A program made the position numbers and the translations under genes. Shown here one piece after another: positions 34,720-45,299 of a stretch of 64,000 bases of DNA. The notes beneath the pieces were generated by a model, which saw only the letters and a list, made by a program, of their open reading frames with translations, was not told the origin of the DNA and did no database searches. Source of the stretch: Sternotherus odoratus. Lineage: Eukaryota; Chordata; Testudines; Kinosternidae. How positions within the stretch are numbered: the first letter of the stretch is position 1; the number at the start of each line of letters is the position of its first letter. Location of the stretch: assembly GCA_032164245.1 (NCBI GenBank), contig JAVMKO010000001.1, positions 286,695,041 to 286,759,040 on the forward strand, given 5' to 3'.

Positions 34720-35560
34720 AAATCTCTGCAAATAAAGGACATGAGCAAAGGAAGTCAGTTCTGTTATCAGATTTAAGGGTTGGCAAATTAAGTATAATTA
34801 TACTCTTTAGGGTGAATGTCATGCCACTTGCTTCCCCCTCTTGATCACAATACTAGATATTTTTTGTCATCTATGAATAATAGAAGAGATCCTCCTAGAA
34901 CCTATCACTGTTAGAATGAATAAGGTTTAAAGTCCACCCCTTGAGGTGTTGGATTGGTTGTAAAATGATCAAGAACATCGTAAAAAAGCTCTCCAGCACT
35001 ACTGCTAAAGCTGTTCATATGAAGATTCTCTGAGGAAATGCAGAGATGAAAAACTTGAACTCAATGAAATATCTTGCTTAGGCCTACCTTCATTTGGGGA
35101 TTACATATAGCCTTATATATTAAAATAAGTATTCTCTTAATTGTACCTAAGGAGCTATTCCTTTTTATCCAAATTTATTTATACCATACATAGGATGTTT
35201 CCTTACCTTTGATTATTGTACATTAATCACACTATTACTGCTAGACCATGAAACTGAGGCTAAAGAAAGCATTATACCTGTCAAAAGAATCAGTCTCACA
35301 TTGACCACAGCATCCTTCCCCTACTGTGTTTCATTGCCGTTAACTTTGGATTTTTTTTATTCATATTTATACCCTGACAGACTGAGAGTTATGGCCCTTG
35401 ACTTGTACGGTTAGAAGTGGCATAAAAGTACTGGCCCATACAAATCCTCTTTTTTTGGGGGGGAGGGGGGGAGGCTCTAGACTAGCTTTGATTCTCTCAT
35501 TACTTACCAGTCAAAGCCTTAAATGAGGAAATATGTCCATTTTCTTCAGCTCAGCAACCT
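34720..35560. other. Unassigned non-coding DNA
   Basis: A+T-rich with a T6-G10 mixed run near 35450-35475. No coding signal or nameable repeat. Confidence 0.4.
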
Positions 35561-35574
35561 GGAACTTGAAATGG

Positions 35575-36110
35575 CTGCCATATGAGGAGAGATTAATAAA
35601 ACTAGGAACTTTTCAGCTTGGAAAAGAGACAACTAAGGAGAGATAGCCTATTAGAGATAGAGAGATAGAGGCCTATAAAATCATGATTGGTGTGAAGAAA
35701 GTAAATAAGGAAGTGTTATTTTCTCCTTCTCATAACACAAGAACTAGGGGTCACCAAATGAAAGTAATAAGCAGCAGGTTTAAAACAAACACAAGGAAAT
35801 ATTTCTTCACACAACACACAGTCAACCTGTAGAACTCCTTGCCAGAGGATATTGTGAAGGCCAAGATTATAACAGGGTTCAAAAAGAAACTAGATAAGTT
35901 CATGGAGGACAGGTCCATCAATGGCTATGAGCCAGGATGAACAGGATGGTGTTCCTAGCCTCTGTTTGGCAGAAGCTGGGAATGAGTGACAGTGGATGTT
36001 CTGTTCATTCCCTCTGCAGCACCTGGCATTGCCAATGTTGGATGACAGGATACAGGGCTTGATGGACCTTTGGTCTGATCCAGTATGGCCATTCTTATAT
36101 TCTTATGTGA
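35575..36110 (+). mobile_element. CR1 LINE, 3' end
   Basis: From ATGAGGAGAGATTAATAAAA through AAGAACTAGGGGTCACCAAA and GGAACTCCTTGCCAGAGG-like sequence to the GGTCTGATCCAGTATGGCC tail and TTCTTATATTCTTATG end. A TAGAGATAGAGAGATAGAG expansion (35651-35668) is local. A second CR1 subfamily, distinct from the one at 6335. Confidence 0.9.
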
Positions 36111-36239
36111 AAAGTGGGAGTGTACTGAAATAAATTTGGAATGGGGGACTTCACTTCAGTTGTTTCACTACCCCTTTTATAGGAAGGATGGGAAGCAAAG
36201 TAAGTAGACAGCTGGGACTCAGAACAGAGAGACTTATAT

Positions 36240-36390
36240 CCTATGAAAGCTTTCTTATTTTAATTTTTTATTGTATCGTAGTAGCATCCAGGAGCCCTAA
36301 TCGTGGACCAGGATCCCATTGTGCTAAGTGCTGTACAAAGAGAGAACACAAAGATGGTGCCTGTTCAAAGGGACTAATCTAATCTGTTTG
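36240..36390 (-). repeat. SINE 3' tail fragment (minus strand)
   Basis: GGACCAGGATCCCATTGTGC and TAAGTGCTGTACAAAGAG are the inverted SINE tail, preceded by T-rich sequence matching the A-rich end. Confidence 0.65.
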
Positions 36391-36529
36391 ATTTAACAGT
36401 GGAACATGGACATAGTGAAGACTGAGATCTATTCGATCTGCTCTACTAGGTGGTTCTGCACCCAAGAATCTTATCTTGAGCCCATCCAGGCACAACCAAA
36501 AAGCCCAGGCTAAGATTTTCAAAACTAGA

Positions 36530-36620
36530 GCCCAGATCCACAAAGCGCCTAACTTCAGCGCCTAACTTCCATTGAAATTTAATGGAAATTAGACACCAAA
36601 ATACCTTTGTGGATCTGGGC
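36530..36620. repeat. Palindromic element with perfect 16-bp terminal arms
   Basis: GCCCAGATCCACAAAG (36530-36545) is answered exactly by CTTTGTGGATCTGGGC (36605-36620). The interior is also loosely palindromic (CCTAACTTCCATTG...AATGGAAATTAG). It is a MITE-like hairpin element of the same general kind as 45191-45291. A related arm (GTGGGAGCTCCTGGGTG...AATCAGGC) follows at 36720-36775. Confidence 0.75.
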
Positions 36621-37309
36621 CTTGGTTCTTTATGTTGGACTCCTAAATCCATATTTTGGCATCTAAACAAGTGCCCTGGATTAAAATCAACATCAATAAC
36701 AAACCCAGATACTCTTCTAAAATCAGTGGGAGCTCCTGGGTGATCAGCAGTTTTGAAAATCAGGCTACTGACTGAGGTGCCTAAATATGGACTGACCAAA
36801 TCTCCAAACTGTTTTCTTCAACTGAACAGTTCTCCCCAGCTGAACTCATAAAGACAATCAAATTAAATATAAATCGAGATAGACCACAAGACTTTGTTCT
36901 TGAAAGCCTGACTTGCTAGCAGCTTAACAAACATAGAGCTCGAATGTAGCATTAAGAGCACACTTGTTGTTTTCCCACCCAGTGAGTGTTGGATGTTAAC
37001 TACTTCCCAACAACGAAAAATATCACGTGTATGTTAGGATCCAAAGTGCATGTTCTGCTTCTGAAATGAAAGAATCTGCACCAAGGATTTATCTAACAAC
37101 AAAGCTGATGCCTTAGGTTAGTATCACTGATTTACATAAAATTGTCTCCCTGCTTTCCGATTCTAAACTGACAATGTCAGTTTCATTCAGACGTGCCACA
37201 ATGCCAGACACAGAATGGTGGGGAACCATGTACGGGAAGACCAGACTTTTTTGACTACCTGCTCTGAATAGGCTTGAATAAAATGATGGCTACAATTCCA
37301 GGAACTGCC

Positions 37310-38560
37310 AAGGAGTTGCCTATTCTATTTGTAGTGTTTCAACAGCATCTAGAGGATCCAAGCACGGTCAAGGCCCCTTTGTGCTAGGCACTGTATGACA
37401 CATAATAAGAGACAGATCCTGCCTCAAACATCTTATAATCTAATGGGAACCACATCCTGGAAGAAATCTTTCCTGAACCCCACCTTCTGGCCTCCAAAGA
37501 ACCCCTGAACCTCACCAAGCTCGTCAGTGTAAGCAAGCTCCCCACCAACCAGCACACACCAACTCAAAGTAGCACTAGTCCTTGCCATAACAACAGCTGC
37601 AAAATCTGCAGACATAACTCCACTGCTATGATGATCAGCACTTCTCACAGCACACCTTTCAAGATCTCTGAATCTTATATGTCTATCAGAACATGTAGCA
37701 CATGTCATCCAGTGCATCAAATTCCCCAACAGCGGCACTGGCTATGTGGTTGAAACCAGACTCCTGAACTAACTCACGCAGAAGAAGGATTAAAAAAAGA
37801 CAAAACACCCTATCGCCTGTGGGCAAACAGTTTTCACAAAACTGTCATTCCATATCTGACCTCTCAGTCTCCATCCGCAAAGAAAACTTGCACAATATCT
37901 TCCAAAGAAAGACCTAGGAACTTTAATTCATAGCTTTTCTAGGCACTAAAAGTCATGGGCTTAATAGAGGAACTAAGTGTATGTCTCTTTGCAAAATTCT
38001 ATAACCCGCTAACCCTCCTTTGTCCTATGACTGGCGATGTGTTAGTGGCCAACTTCATTTTGAATGGTCCTTTACAACATGTGTTAGCTCCTATGCTTAG
38101 TTAGTGAGACAAGGTGGGTGAGATATGCATATGACAACTAAATACAAGTCGAAACAGGTTGTTTAGCATAAGTAAATGCATATTTTAAGGGGCCATTCAA
38201 AGTGAAGTGGCTCATTAACAGCTTTCTTCCTGTCATGGGAGGAAGAAAAACCTCCTTCGCATAACAATCTGTTCCACCTAGTATTTAGCTGTGATGTTCT
38301 GATTACCTTTCCCAAGACCTAAGAAGAGTTCTGTGTAGCTCAAAAGCTTGTTTCTTCCACCAACAGTAAAATATACTATTGCATCCACCTTGTTTCTAAC
38401 ACAGAGAAAGGAAGTTTTATTATCCCAGTTTTTTAGATGAAGGACTGAGATAGAGAGAGATTGTGACTTGCCCAAAGTGAAACAGAAAGTCAGTGGCAAA
38501 TCCAGGACCTCCTGATTTCCCTGCAACTATCCCAACCCCAAGGCCATCATTCTAGGACTT
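37310..38560 (-). repeat. SINE split by a Penelope insertion
   Basis: The tail half at 37310-37442 (GGCCCCTTTGTGCTAGGCAC...CATCTTATAATCTAA) and body half at 38401-38560 (AAGTTTTATTATCCCAG...TTGTGACTTGCCCAAAG) join in correct order for one minus-strand SINE once the Penelope copy between them is removed. Confidence 0.72.
37443..38400 (+). pseudogene. Penelope-like element 3' part with GIY-YIG endonuclease remnant, nested in a SINE
   Basis: The plus strand carries the region after the RT. TCSTCH (near 37690) fits the cysteine-bearing stretch, and SGTGYVVETR (near 37726) matches the GYVGETR core of the Penelope GIY-YIG endonuclease, with V for G. Downstream, SPVG, HNHS-like and LGTL-type blocks are broken by a stop right after the core and by frameshifts. 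The family A tail (AAGGGGCCATTCAAAGTG, CCTAAGAAGAGTTCTGTG, AGCTCAAAAGCTTG) ends near 38400. 5' truncated. It overlaps in content with the minus-strand copy at 26968-29125. Confidence 0.8.
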
Positions 38561-38914
38561 TCACAGTTGTTGCTGGTGATAGCAAGGGTGGGAAATTTTA
38601 GGAATAAAGACCCATGTAGATACAACTACCCTTTCCTTATGAAGGCTGCCACAGTTGCAATCTGAAGAGATGCTTGAGCTGGGAGGACCCAACTGGTATA
38701 AAACAAAAGAGTGTTGCTGGTACATTTTGATTGAGGATCCCCTTTGAAAATCACTCCCTGCCTCCTTGATCCTGCGGAACCTCAGTTTGTTAACCTTCTG
38801 GGATGCTGCAAAAGAACACCCCCCGCCTCCAGGCATTCAGGGAGGGAGACTGGATAATAATTAAATAATACACTCCCTGAGTAACAATTTGTAAGATTGA
38901 GTCTGAGGATAGAG

Positions 38915-39005
38915 ATTTTTGGCCTCATCCAAAGCCCACTGAAGTCAAATGGGAAGGCTTCCGTTGATTTGAGTGAGTTTTGGATAGCATCTCTTGCCCC
39001 GCATG
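38915..39005. repeat. Palindromic repeat fragment
   Basis: CCCACTGAAGTCAAATGGGA is opposed by TTCCGTTGATTTGAGTGAG. It belongs to the TTGACTTCAGTGG group. Confidence 0.4.
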
Positions 39006-39234
39006 AGGTGCCTAGTGTAGGAGATAAGTGAAGAATTTTGAGGCTATAGGTGTAATGTTCCCTATCTCTGAGTATGGGCAAGGAGATGAACTGTCAGCCT
39101 TTGGACAAATTGAGGTTTAAAGAACTGAGATTTGGAATAACATTTTGGACAATAAGGTATTTACAAGCGAACCAAACAACAAGTCTAGTCATCCCCTGTA
39201 AAATCTGAATATAATGAGACACAACTCATGAATT

Positions 39235-39345
39235 GTATTTTGAACAAGAGAGAGACCATGGGAGTGAGGTCATATCTTTTATAGGACCAACTTTTGTTGG
39301 TGGAGAGGACAAGCTTTCGAGCTTCAGAGATTTCTTTCTTGGGTT
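39235..39345 (-). mobile_element. Penelope-like element tail, family A (minus strand)
   Basis: GTGAGGTCATATCTTTTATA, GACCAACTTTTGTTGGTGG and GACAAGCTTTCGAGC. Read on the minus strand it retains GCTCGAAAGC, the intact 3' half of the hammerhead-like core, while the 5' CUGANGA half is altered. Confidence 0.72.
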
Positions 39346-39359
39346 TAAATAAGACAGGT

Positions 39360-40540
39360 GTGTATATCAATATTCTTTTCAGTGCTCAGATAAAGCAAAC
39401 AAAACTAAATAATGCAGTGAACCTCTTTCACTGGCAACTGCAGCTACATACAGATTGTTAGCTCAAAGGGAATGGAAAAGGCTGGTGGGAAAGAGAGGGG
39501 TGAAATGTTAAATATATACTTTAAAATATTGATAGGGATGACAGAGATGTGACAAGGCTAGTAAGCAATGTCAGAATTTTAGCAACACCAAACAAACAAA
39601 TCTACAACTACCCATAGGGAATGCATTGAGTCTGATTCTGTCTTGATTACCCCTGTTAAGAAATGCTGGTTTTTTTAAGTTGCCTAAGAGAATACAGAAT
39701 CATGGCTTGAAGATTAATTCAGATGCACGGATGTCTTGAACAAAGAGAACTGTCAAAGCCCCGAAGAATCAATGTGTTTTTGATCAGACCAATGATAACT
39801 ATGAAACAATGACAAAATATCAGGAATCTAACTGATAAAGGTTTTATCTACTTCTGCTACATGTTTAGTTCAGTGTTTTGGAATATTGTTATTCTGACAC
39901 TGCTGAGAAATTTACAGGATAAGCCAGAGAGAAGAGCCATCTGCTGATTTTTATTGGAGGAGCATATGGTTAGCAAATTAAGATGTGGAACTGTGAAATA
40001 ATAATAATATAAAAGGATCGGAGTGTTGGTGAAGATTGAAAAGGTTCAGGGTTCTCTCTGCAGAGGAAAAAATAGTCAAGTTTTCTGAAAAGAATGCTTC
40101 ACAAAGCATAGAATCCCCACTAAAAATGCTTTATGAATGTAACAGTCTTAGAAACTTTTCCTCTCTTTCTTCGGTGTGGAACTTCCCCTTGTGTCAAAGG
40201 GTTAGGGAGAGACTTTCCCCATTATTGGTGCTACTGCAGCTTTCAAACAGACAGTGTTTTCAGATTGCTTTTTGCTCTCTGCTAATGGTTCAAAAAAGGT
40301 GTAATTAGTTACTTATGGCAACATTGTGATATTTAACCAAGGCTCAGTGCAGGGTAAAGAGCCACCTTTCACCCCAGCAGGACACATGCTCAACCTACTC
40401 CACCCAAGCCCTGACTGACTTCAGTTCAGTTATGCCTGAGTTTACTACAGTGTAAGGGAGAGGAGAATCATGCTCAATGCAGCTGACAGAAAAGTTCCTG
40501 AATAATAACTATTATGTGTTTGGTATTTACTATCTGTAAC
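39360..40540. other. Unassigned non-coding DNA
   Basis: No nameable repeat beyond a weak palindromic-family stretch at 40380-40475. One 90-codon frame (40036-40308) has no recognisable similarity and no codon-use support. Confidence 0.4.
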
Positions 40541-40559
40541 ACCATAACAGAATTTTTGT

Positions 40560-41345
40560 ATAATGACCACCACACCTGAAGAGGGGGAACGTTGTCTGGG
40601 TTTACTGAAGGAATGTAGCCCCAGGTGGTCAGCTTTGCAGTGCACACTCACACCCAGGGAGTGTAAGGGCGGAAGGCTTTAAAGGTGCAAACCTTAGCCA
40701 TTGGAAGCTCTTTCTCCATGCAGCAGTCAAGGCAGCAACCTCCCCACCCCCGGAGGTATAAATATCAGGTTCGGTTAGGACCTGCTGCAAGTATTGCATT
40801 AGTCGCTCCTTTTTAGGGGGACTGGAAAGGAAGTTTTCCCTCACCGCCATAATGGCTTAGGTGGAGTGAGGGTTTTTTTGCCTTTCCCCCACAGCAGGTG
40901 TCAGGGAGGACCAATTATGGTGAAGCTTATTTTGTAAGCTTAGAGTGGATGAACAGTGCAGGTGCAGGAAGTCCTCCAGTGACCAGATAAATGACCTGGT
41001 AAAGGACTTAAAAAAGGAGGTGCTGATTAAAGGAATGGAATTGGAGGGGGAGGATTTCAGGGCTCTTATGATTGGAATGACAGGGAGCTAACCCCTGTTC
41101 TTATAGCCCACCTTAGCCCTCCTACAAGATTGGGATATGGTAAGATCCAAGCCATGGGTTGACTGGGGGACCTGGATGGAAAATGAAGGGGGGCTGGTGG
41201 AGGCTCTGGGTAGTTATATGAGTAAACATGGAATTACCTCTACTGTGCACTATCTGCCAGGTAGTCCCAGACATCTAATAATAAAGCTGTGGCCTGATTA
41301 AATCCATACCAACACCCTTCTTTTTCAGTGTAGCCAGACAGTGTC
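40560..41345 (+). repeat. LTR-like retroelement fragment
   Basis: A TATA box (TATAAATA, 40757-40764) follows a CCACCCCCGGAGG stretch, and an AATAAA (41280-41285) lies about 520 bp downstream, then TGTGGCCTGATTAAATCC and an ending near CAGTGTCA. The block CTTTTTAGGGGGACTGGAAAG after the TATA box is one I associate with a reptile LTR-type repeat. Target duplication not identified, so ends are approximate. Confidence 0.5.
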
Positions 41346-41349
41346 ATTT

Positions 41350-43400
41350 TCTAGATCTTAAAAAAATGGGATATTTAATTAATCAAAGGAGTTTTGTTAA
41401 TCTGCCATGTTTCCTGAAACAGAGACATGGGTATTTTTCTGTTATATAGAAGAGAAAATTGCTTACTTGTAACTATTGTCCACTTAAGATATGAACTGTG
41501 ACAGACAACATTTAGATACCATACTCTTTATTTGTTTATTATTTCTCTGGTTGACATTGTTGCTTGGTAAATAGCTACACTTGGAGGAGATAGTTCTAAG
41601 CCAAAGGTCACGTCTAGATGGGAGACTTGCATTCAGACCTGTCACTTACAAATAGTAAACACGGTAGTAAAAGACAAGAAAATATGAGTAAGCAAAGTCT
41701 TCAGTTGTTTAGCTACTTTTTATAGACTTAGAAGAAAGTGTTTCTCTCCCATCTGCCTCAAGTTGACTTTCACCTAGTGTAGAACATAAGAAATATTCTA
41801 GTGTAGAAATATCCAGAAGAAATCCGGGTTAGCTAAAATATGTTTCCATATTAAATTGCCTTGTGAATGCATAATGCTGAACTTGCTTTTAGATGTAAAA
41901 TTGCCTTTTGTATATAGTATCTTTTTTAGAATAACTTTTCATGAGAACATTGCTCTTTTCTGAAGAGGATAAAATCTGAATCCATTTTAGTGTGCTTTAC
42001 TCTGTGGGATGGAATCTTAAGGTTCATTCTTTTCACTCAATATTACAAAGGACCAGATGCCTGTTTTGACTGCCAATACATCATACAGTATGAAACATCT
42101 AATGGACAGTAATGGAAAGCAGTCAGAAATTAGGTGGCTAATGATACCCCTCATATACTTTCATGGTTAGAAATAGTACAAGGTCTTGAAAGGTTAGTAC
42201 TTCAATCAGATTGAAAATTGCAATGGAAGAGAATCCTTAGATTGGCTGTAGATGCTCCATGTTCTGTAAAGAAGAGTGACCTGACGTGACGGAGAGCTCT
42301 CATTGAATAGCATATTACCAGTATGCTGCCCAGTTTCTAGCTGCTCTGTAGTCTTCCAATGATATTGAAGTCAAAATAAACTATCCCATCAGTTGACCTG
42401 GCTGACTGTTCAGATGTTCTTCTTATGAAAATGTAATAGGAATTAAGCTCGTAAGGTTTTATGGAAATTGAAAGCCTTTCTGTAGGTTTCTTGAACTGTC
42501 CTAGAATTCTACAGTGAGAATATTATTTTCTGTTGAATTCTGTAGGATGGGTCAATCACCAAGAGAAAAGTTATATTCCATAGGACTTTTCCTTAAGAGT
42601 TACCTCTTTATACCATGCTACCACCATTCCCAACAAAATCTCAGTATAAACTTTAGCCCTGTTGGTGTTCTGCAATATGAACCTTCATGGGACCCATATA
42701 TTTGGTTGTATTCCATCAACAGTCTCATGGTCAAAAGTGTCCTCTGGCTGGGTAAAGGGTGGGAACAGTTAATTATGGGATACCAGTCAATATGAGTAGC
42801 AGTTTGTCTTCCCTGTTAAAGAACCACAATATCCCTTTTCCCCCGCAAGGCTTATGTTTTTATATTATAATTAAAGCAAATTCTCTATGCAATTATAATT
42901 TACTAACATTTTCAAAATAGATAAATAAACTTTTAATAGTAGTCCTAATTGTTGAAGAAGAGGAGTTGCCAGCTAGAATACCATTACTTCTTTAATAAAG
43001 TGCAAACTTATCTGTCCCTTATCTGAACCAGTGGGCACTTAACCTTCTGTCTGCTTTGCAGTAGTCTGCATTAGTGTGGTGGTGGAATTTTATAGCCTTC
43101 CATCCCTCATTTTTAAAAAAAAATTATGAAGTGTTACATTAAAGTTGTGTGGCCTAATTCTCTTATAGATTCATTGGTGTTACAACAGTAGATATCTAGG
43201 CCCATGGAATGTCACCATTTAACCTAAAGTCGTCCCTTTCTGATTCAGTTCCTCAAGAGAGCTGCCCACTTTGCTGAGCGAAAGTATAAGGAACAAAAAT
43301 GATGAATTAAAATTGGTAGAAATACATTTGTAGGTTAGTGGAGAACTTCCTGCATTGTAATCTCTTCTAGTGTGTGCAGTAAGAGAGGGATGGTTATTGT
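41350..43400. other. Unassigned non-coding DNA
   Basis: Long A+T-rich stretch without recognised repeats, coding signal or simple repeats. Relatively repeat-free for this window. Confidence 0.45.
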
Positions 43401-43409
43401 CATACTTTC

Positions 43410-43870
43410 ATAGGATTTAAGGCCAGAAGGGACCATTATGATCCTCTCATCTGGCCTCCTGCATAATGCAGGGCATAGAATTTCACTCAGTAATTCCCAT
43501 ACCAAGCCTATAATTTAAGGTGGAGGTTGAATATGTCTCTTAGAAAGATATCCAGTTTTGATTTAATTACTTAAAGTGATGGAAAATATACAACATCCCA
43601 TGGTAAATTGTTCCAATGATTAATTGCTGTTAATAATTTCCACCTTATTTCCAGTCTGAATTTATCTAGCTGCATCTTCCACCCACTAGAGCTTGATATG
43701 TCTTTATCCACTAGAAATTTCTTCCTGTGTAGGTACTTATGGACTGTGATCAATTCACCACTTATCCTTCTATTTATAGTGAGTGTGGGTTTTTTGTATA
43801 ATGCCATAAATGAAGCTAAACAAAATACAAACTCCAAGTTCAAAAGAGCTTCCAATGCAAATATCATGAA
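43410..43870 (-). mobile_element. CR1 LINE, 3' end (minus strand)
   Basis: The left edge carries the inverted CR1 tail (AAGGCCAGAAGGGACCATTA). Reading leftward from about 43730, the frame includes FLVDKDISSSSGWKMQ and LEIRWKLLTAINHWNNLP, the stretch after the CR1 RT, followed by the 3' UTR. About 460 bp remain. Confidence 0.85.
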
Positions 43871-43889
43871 AGATTAGAAACAGCATTCA

Positions 43890-44090
43890 ACAAATGTCTT
43901 TTTACCTCAGGCAATCTGAGACATTTGTAGAAGACAAAAGAGTTACAGGATCCATTGGCTGGAAGTTGAAGTCAGCAAAATTCCAACTGGAAATAAGAAG
44001 CACATTTTTAACAATGAAGGTAATTAACCATTGGAACAGATTCCCAAGGGATGCAGCAGATTCTCCATCACTTGGAATCTCTAAATGAAA
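43890..44090 (+). mobile_element. CR1 LINE fragment in opposite orientation
   Basis: Peptide GSIGWKLKSAKFQLEIR and NHWNRFPRDAADSPSL covers the same CR1 region as the minus-strand copy at 43410-43870. The two lie head to head, about 20 bp apart. The tail of this copy is missing. Confidence 0.75.
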
Positions 44091-44099
44091 AGAGAAAGA

Positions 44100-45050
44100 T
44101 CCCCAGCTGGTGTAAATCAGCCTAGAACTATTGTCACCAATATCTTCTCTGAGGTATATAAAGTTGCAGAGTTGATGAGAACAGATTAATGCCAACCATG
44201 ACCCAGAAATTAAAGCCTGGGGTTGTAATGTATATAATAGTATGGCGGGGGGGAGAGATAAAGATGGCCGCATAGTGATTTAATCAGTGATAATTGCAAA
44301 ATTAAAGAGCTTGCAGCTCTCATAAGTGTATTCAAGAGCAATGTTCTGATTAAGAAATAAATCATGTGTACCAGTGAATTTTGTTAGAGTAATTTTGAAA
44401 CATATTTAACTACAAAATTTCATTGCACAATAATAGCATTTCATCTGAGACCATTAAGGACCTAAAACAAACCTTTTAGAGCCTCAAGGCCCATAGCAGG
44501 ATAGCCTCACTTTGATGCTATTGCATAAAATAATAATAGGCTCCTCTTTCCTAAAGTGGCCCTAGGCTTACATGGAGGCCCACAAAGGGATTTCCTGTGC
44601 CAATTACTCAGACAACTGAGACTAGTTACTTTGTCTAGTAAACGAATATCACCGTTTGACTTCCTTCAGGAAATATTGGCTTTTAAAAACTCTGGTAGAG
44701 AAAAATAGATTCCTCCCAACACCCTCCTTTAATTGTTTGAAGACAAGATTTATACCCCAAAGAGGTCTGTATAGTTGAAGGAGAACAGAGCTTCAAACAG
44801 AAAATAATGTAAAGTAGCTTTTCTTTGCTTCAAGAAAAATGAAGTTTATATTGTGTGAGGCAGTGAATTGCACTATTTTTTTCATGTGATTTGTTTATCT
44901 AGTGTGTTTGTAGACACTGTGTAAACATGCATCTAAAGAGCATCATTTAGCATGACGTGTGCTTCGTGAATTTACTTTCTAATGCAAATGGGAGCAAATA
45001 TGGCCGATGCCAATTTATATACAAAGGACTATGTTCTGCCCTTAGTGACA
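44100..45050. other. Unassigned non-coding DNA
   Basis: A+T-rich; no coding signal or nameable repeat. Confidence 0.4.
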
Positions 45051-45054
45051 TGGG

Positions 45055-45104
45055 TAGCGTGACTAGATGTCCCGATTTTTCACATTTCCTGTCTCGTCAC
45101 CCTA
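45055..45104 (+). mobile_element. hAT-like MITE, minimal copy 4 (50 bp)
   Basis: Starts TAGCGTGACTAGATGTCCCG and ends CGTCACCCTA, retaining both termini but almost no interior. Flanks GACATGGG (45047-45054) and GACATGGA (45105-45112) match at 7 of 8 bases. This shows how little sequence besides the ends the family needs, or a later internal deletion. Confidence 0.85.
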
Positions 45105-45190
45105 GACATGGACCCAACTGTCATTGAGTAGATGAGGAGTTGCACACATATACCCAAAGGAGGAATGTCAGAAAGCACTGGGCTGTTAGT

Positions 45191-45291
45191 CCCCATTCAG
45201 AGCAGCACTTAAGTGTGTGCTCAAGTCCCTCAAAGTGAAGGGATGGAATTTAGCATGTGCTTATGTGCTGTCCTGAATCGGGGCCTTAAAT
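45191..45291. repeat. Palindromic MITE-like element
   Basis: CCCCATTCAGAGCAGCACTT at the left matches, inverted, GTGCTGTCCTGAATCGGGG at the right, with GTGTGCTCAAG / GCATGTGCTTA just inside. Related pieces lie at 62805-62868 and 62941-63305. Confidence 0.65.
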
Positions 45292-45299
45292 ATGTGATG

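Noticed and set aside
40036..40308. Isolated 90-codon frame
   Set aside because: No similarity, no codon bias, no supporting signals; length is within chance for this much sequence.
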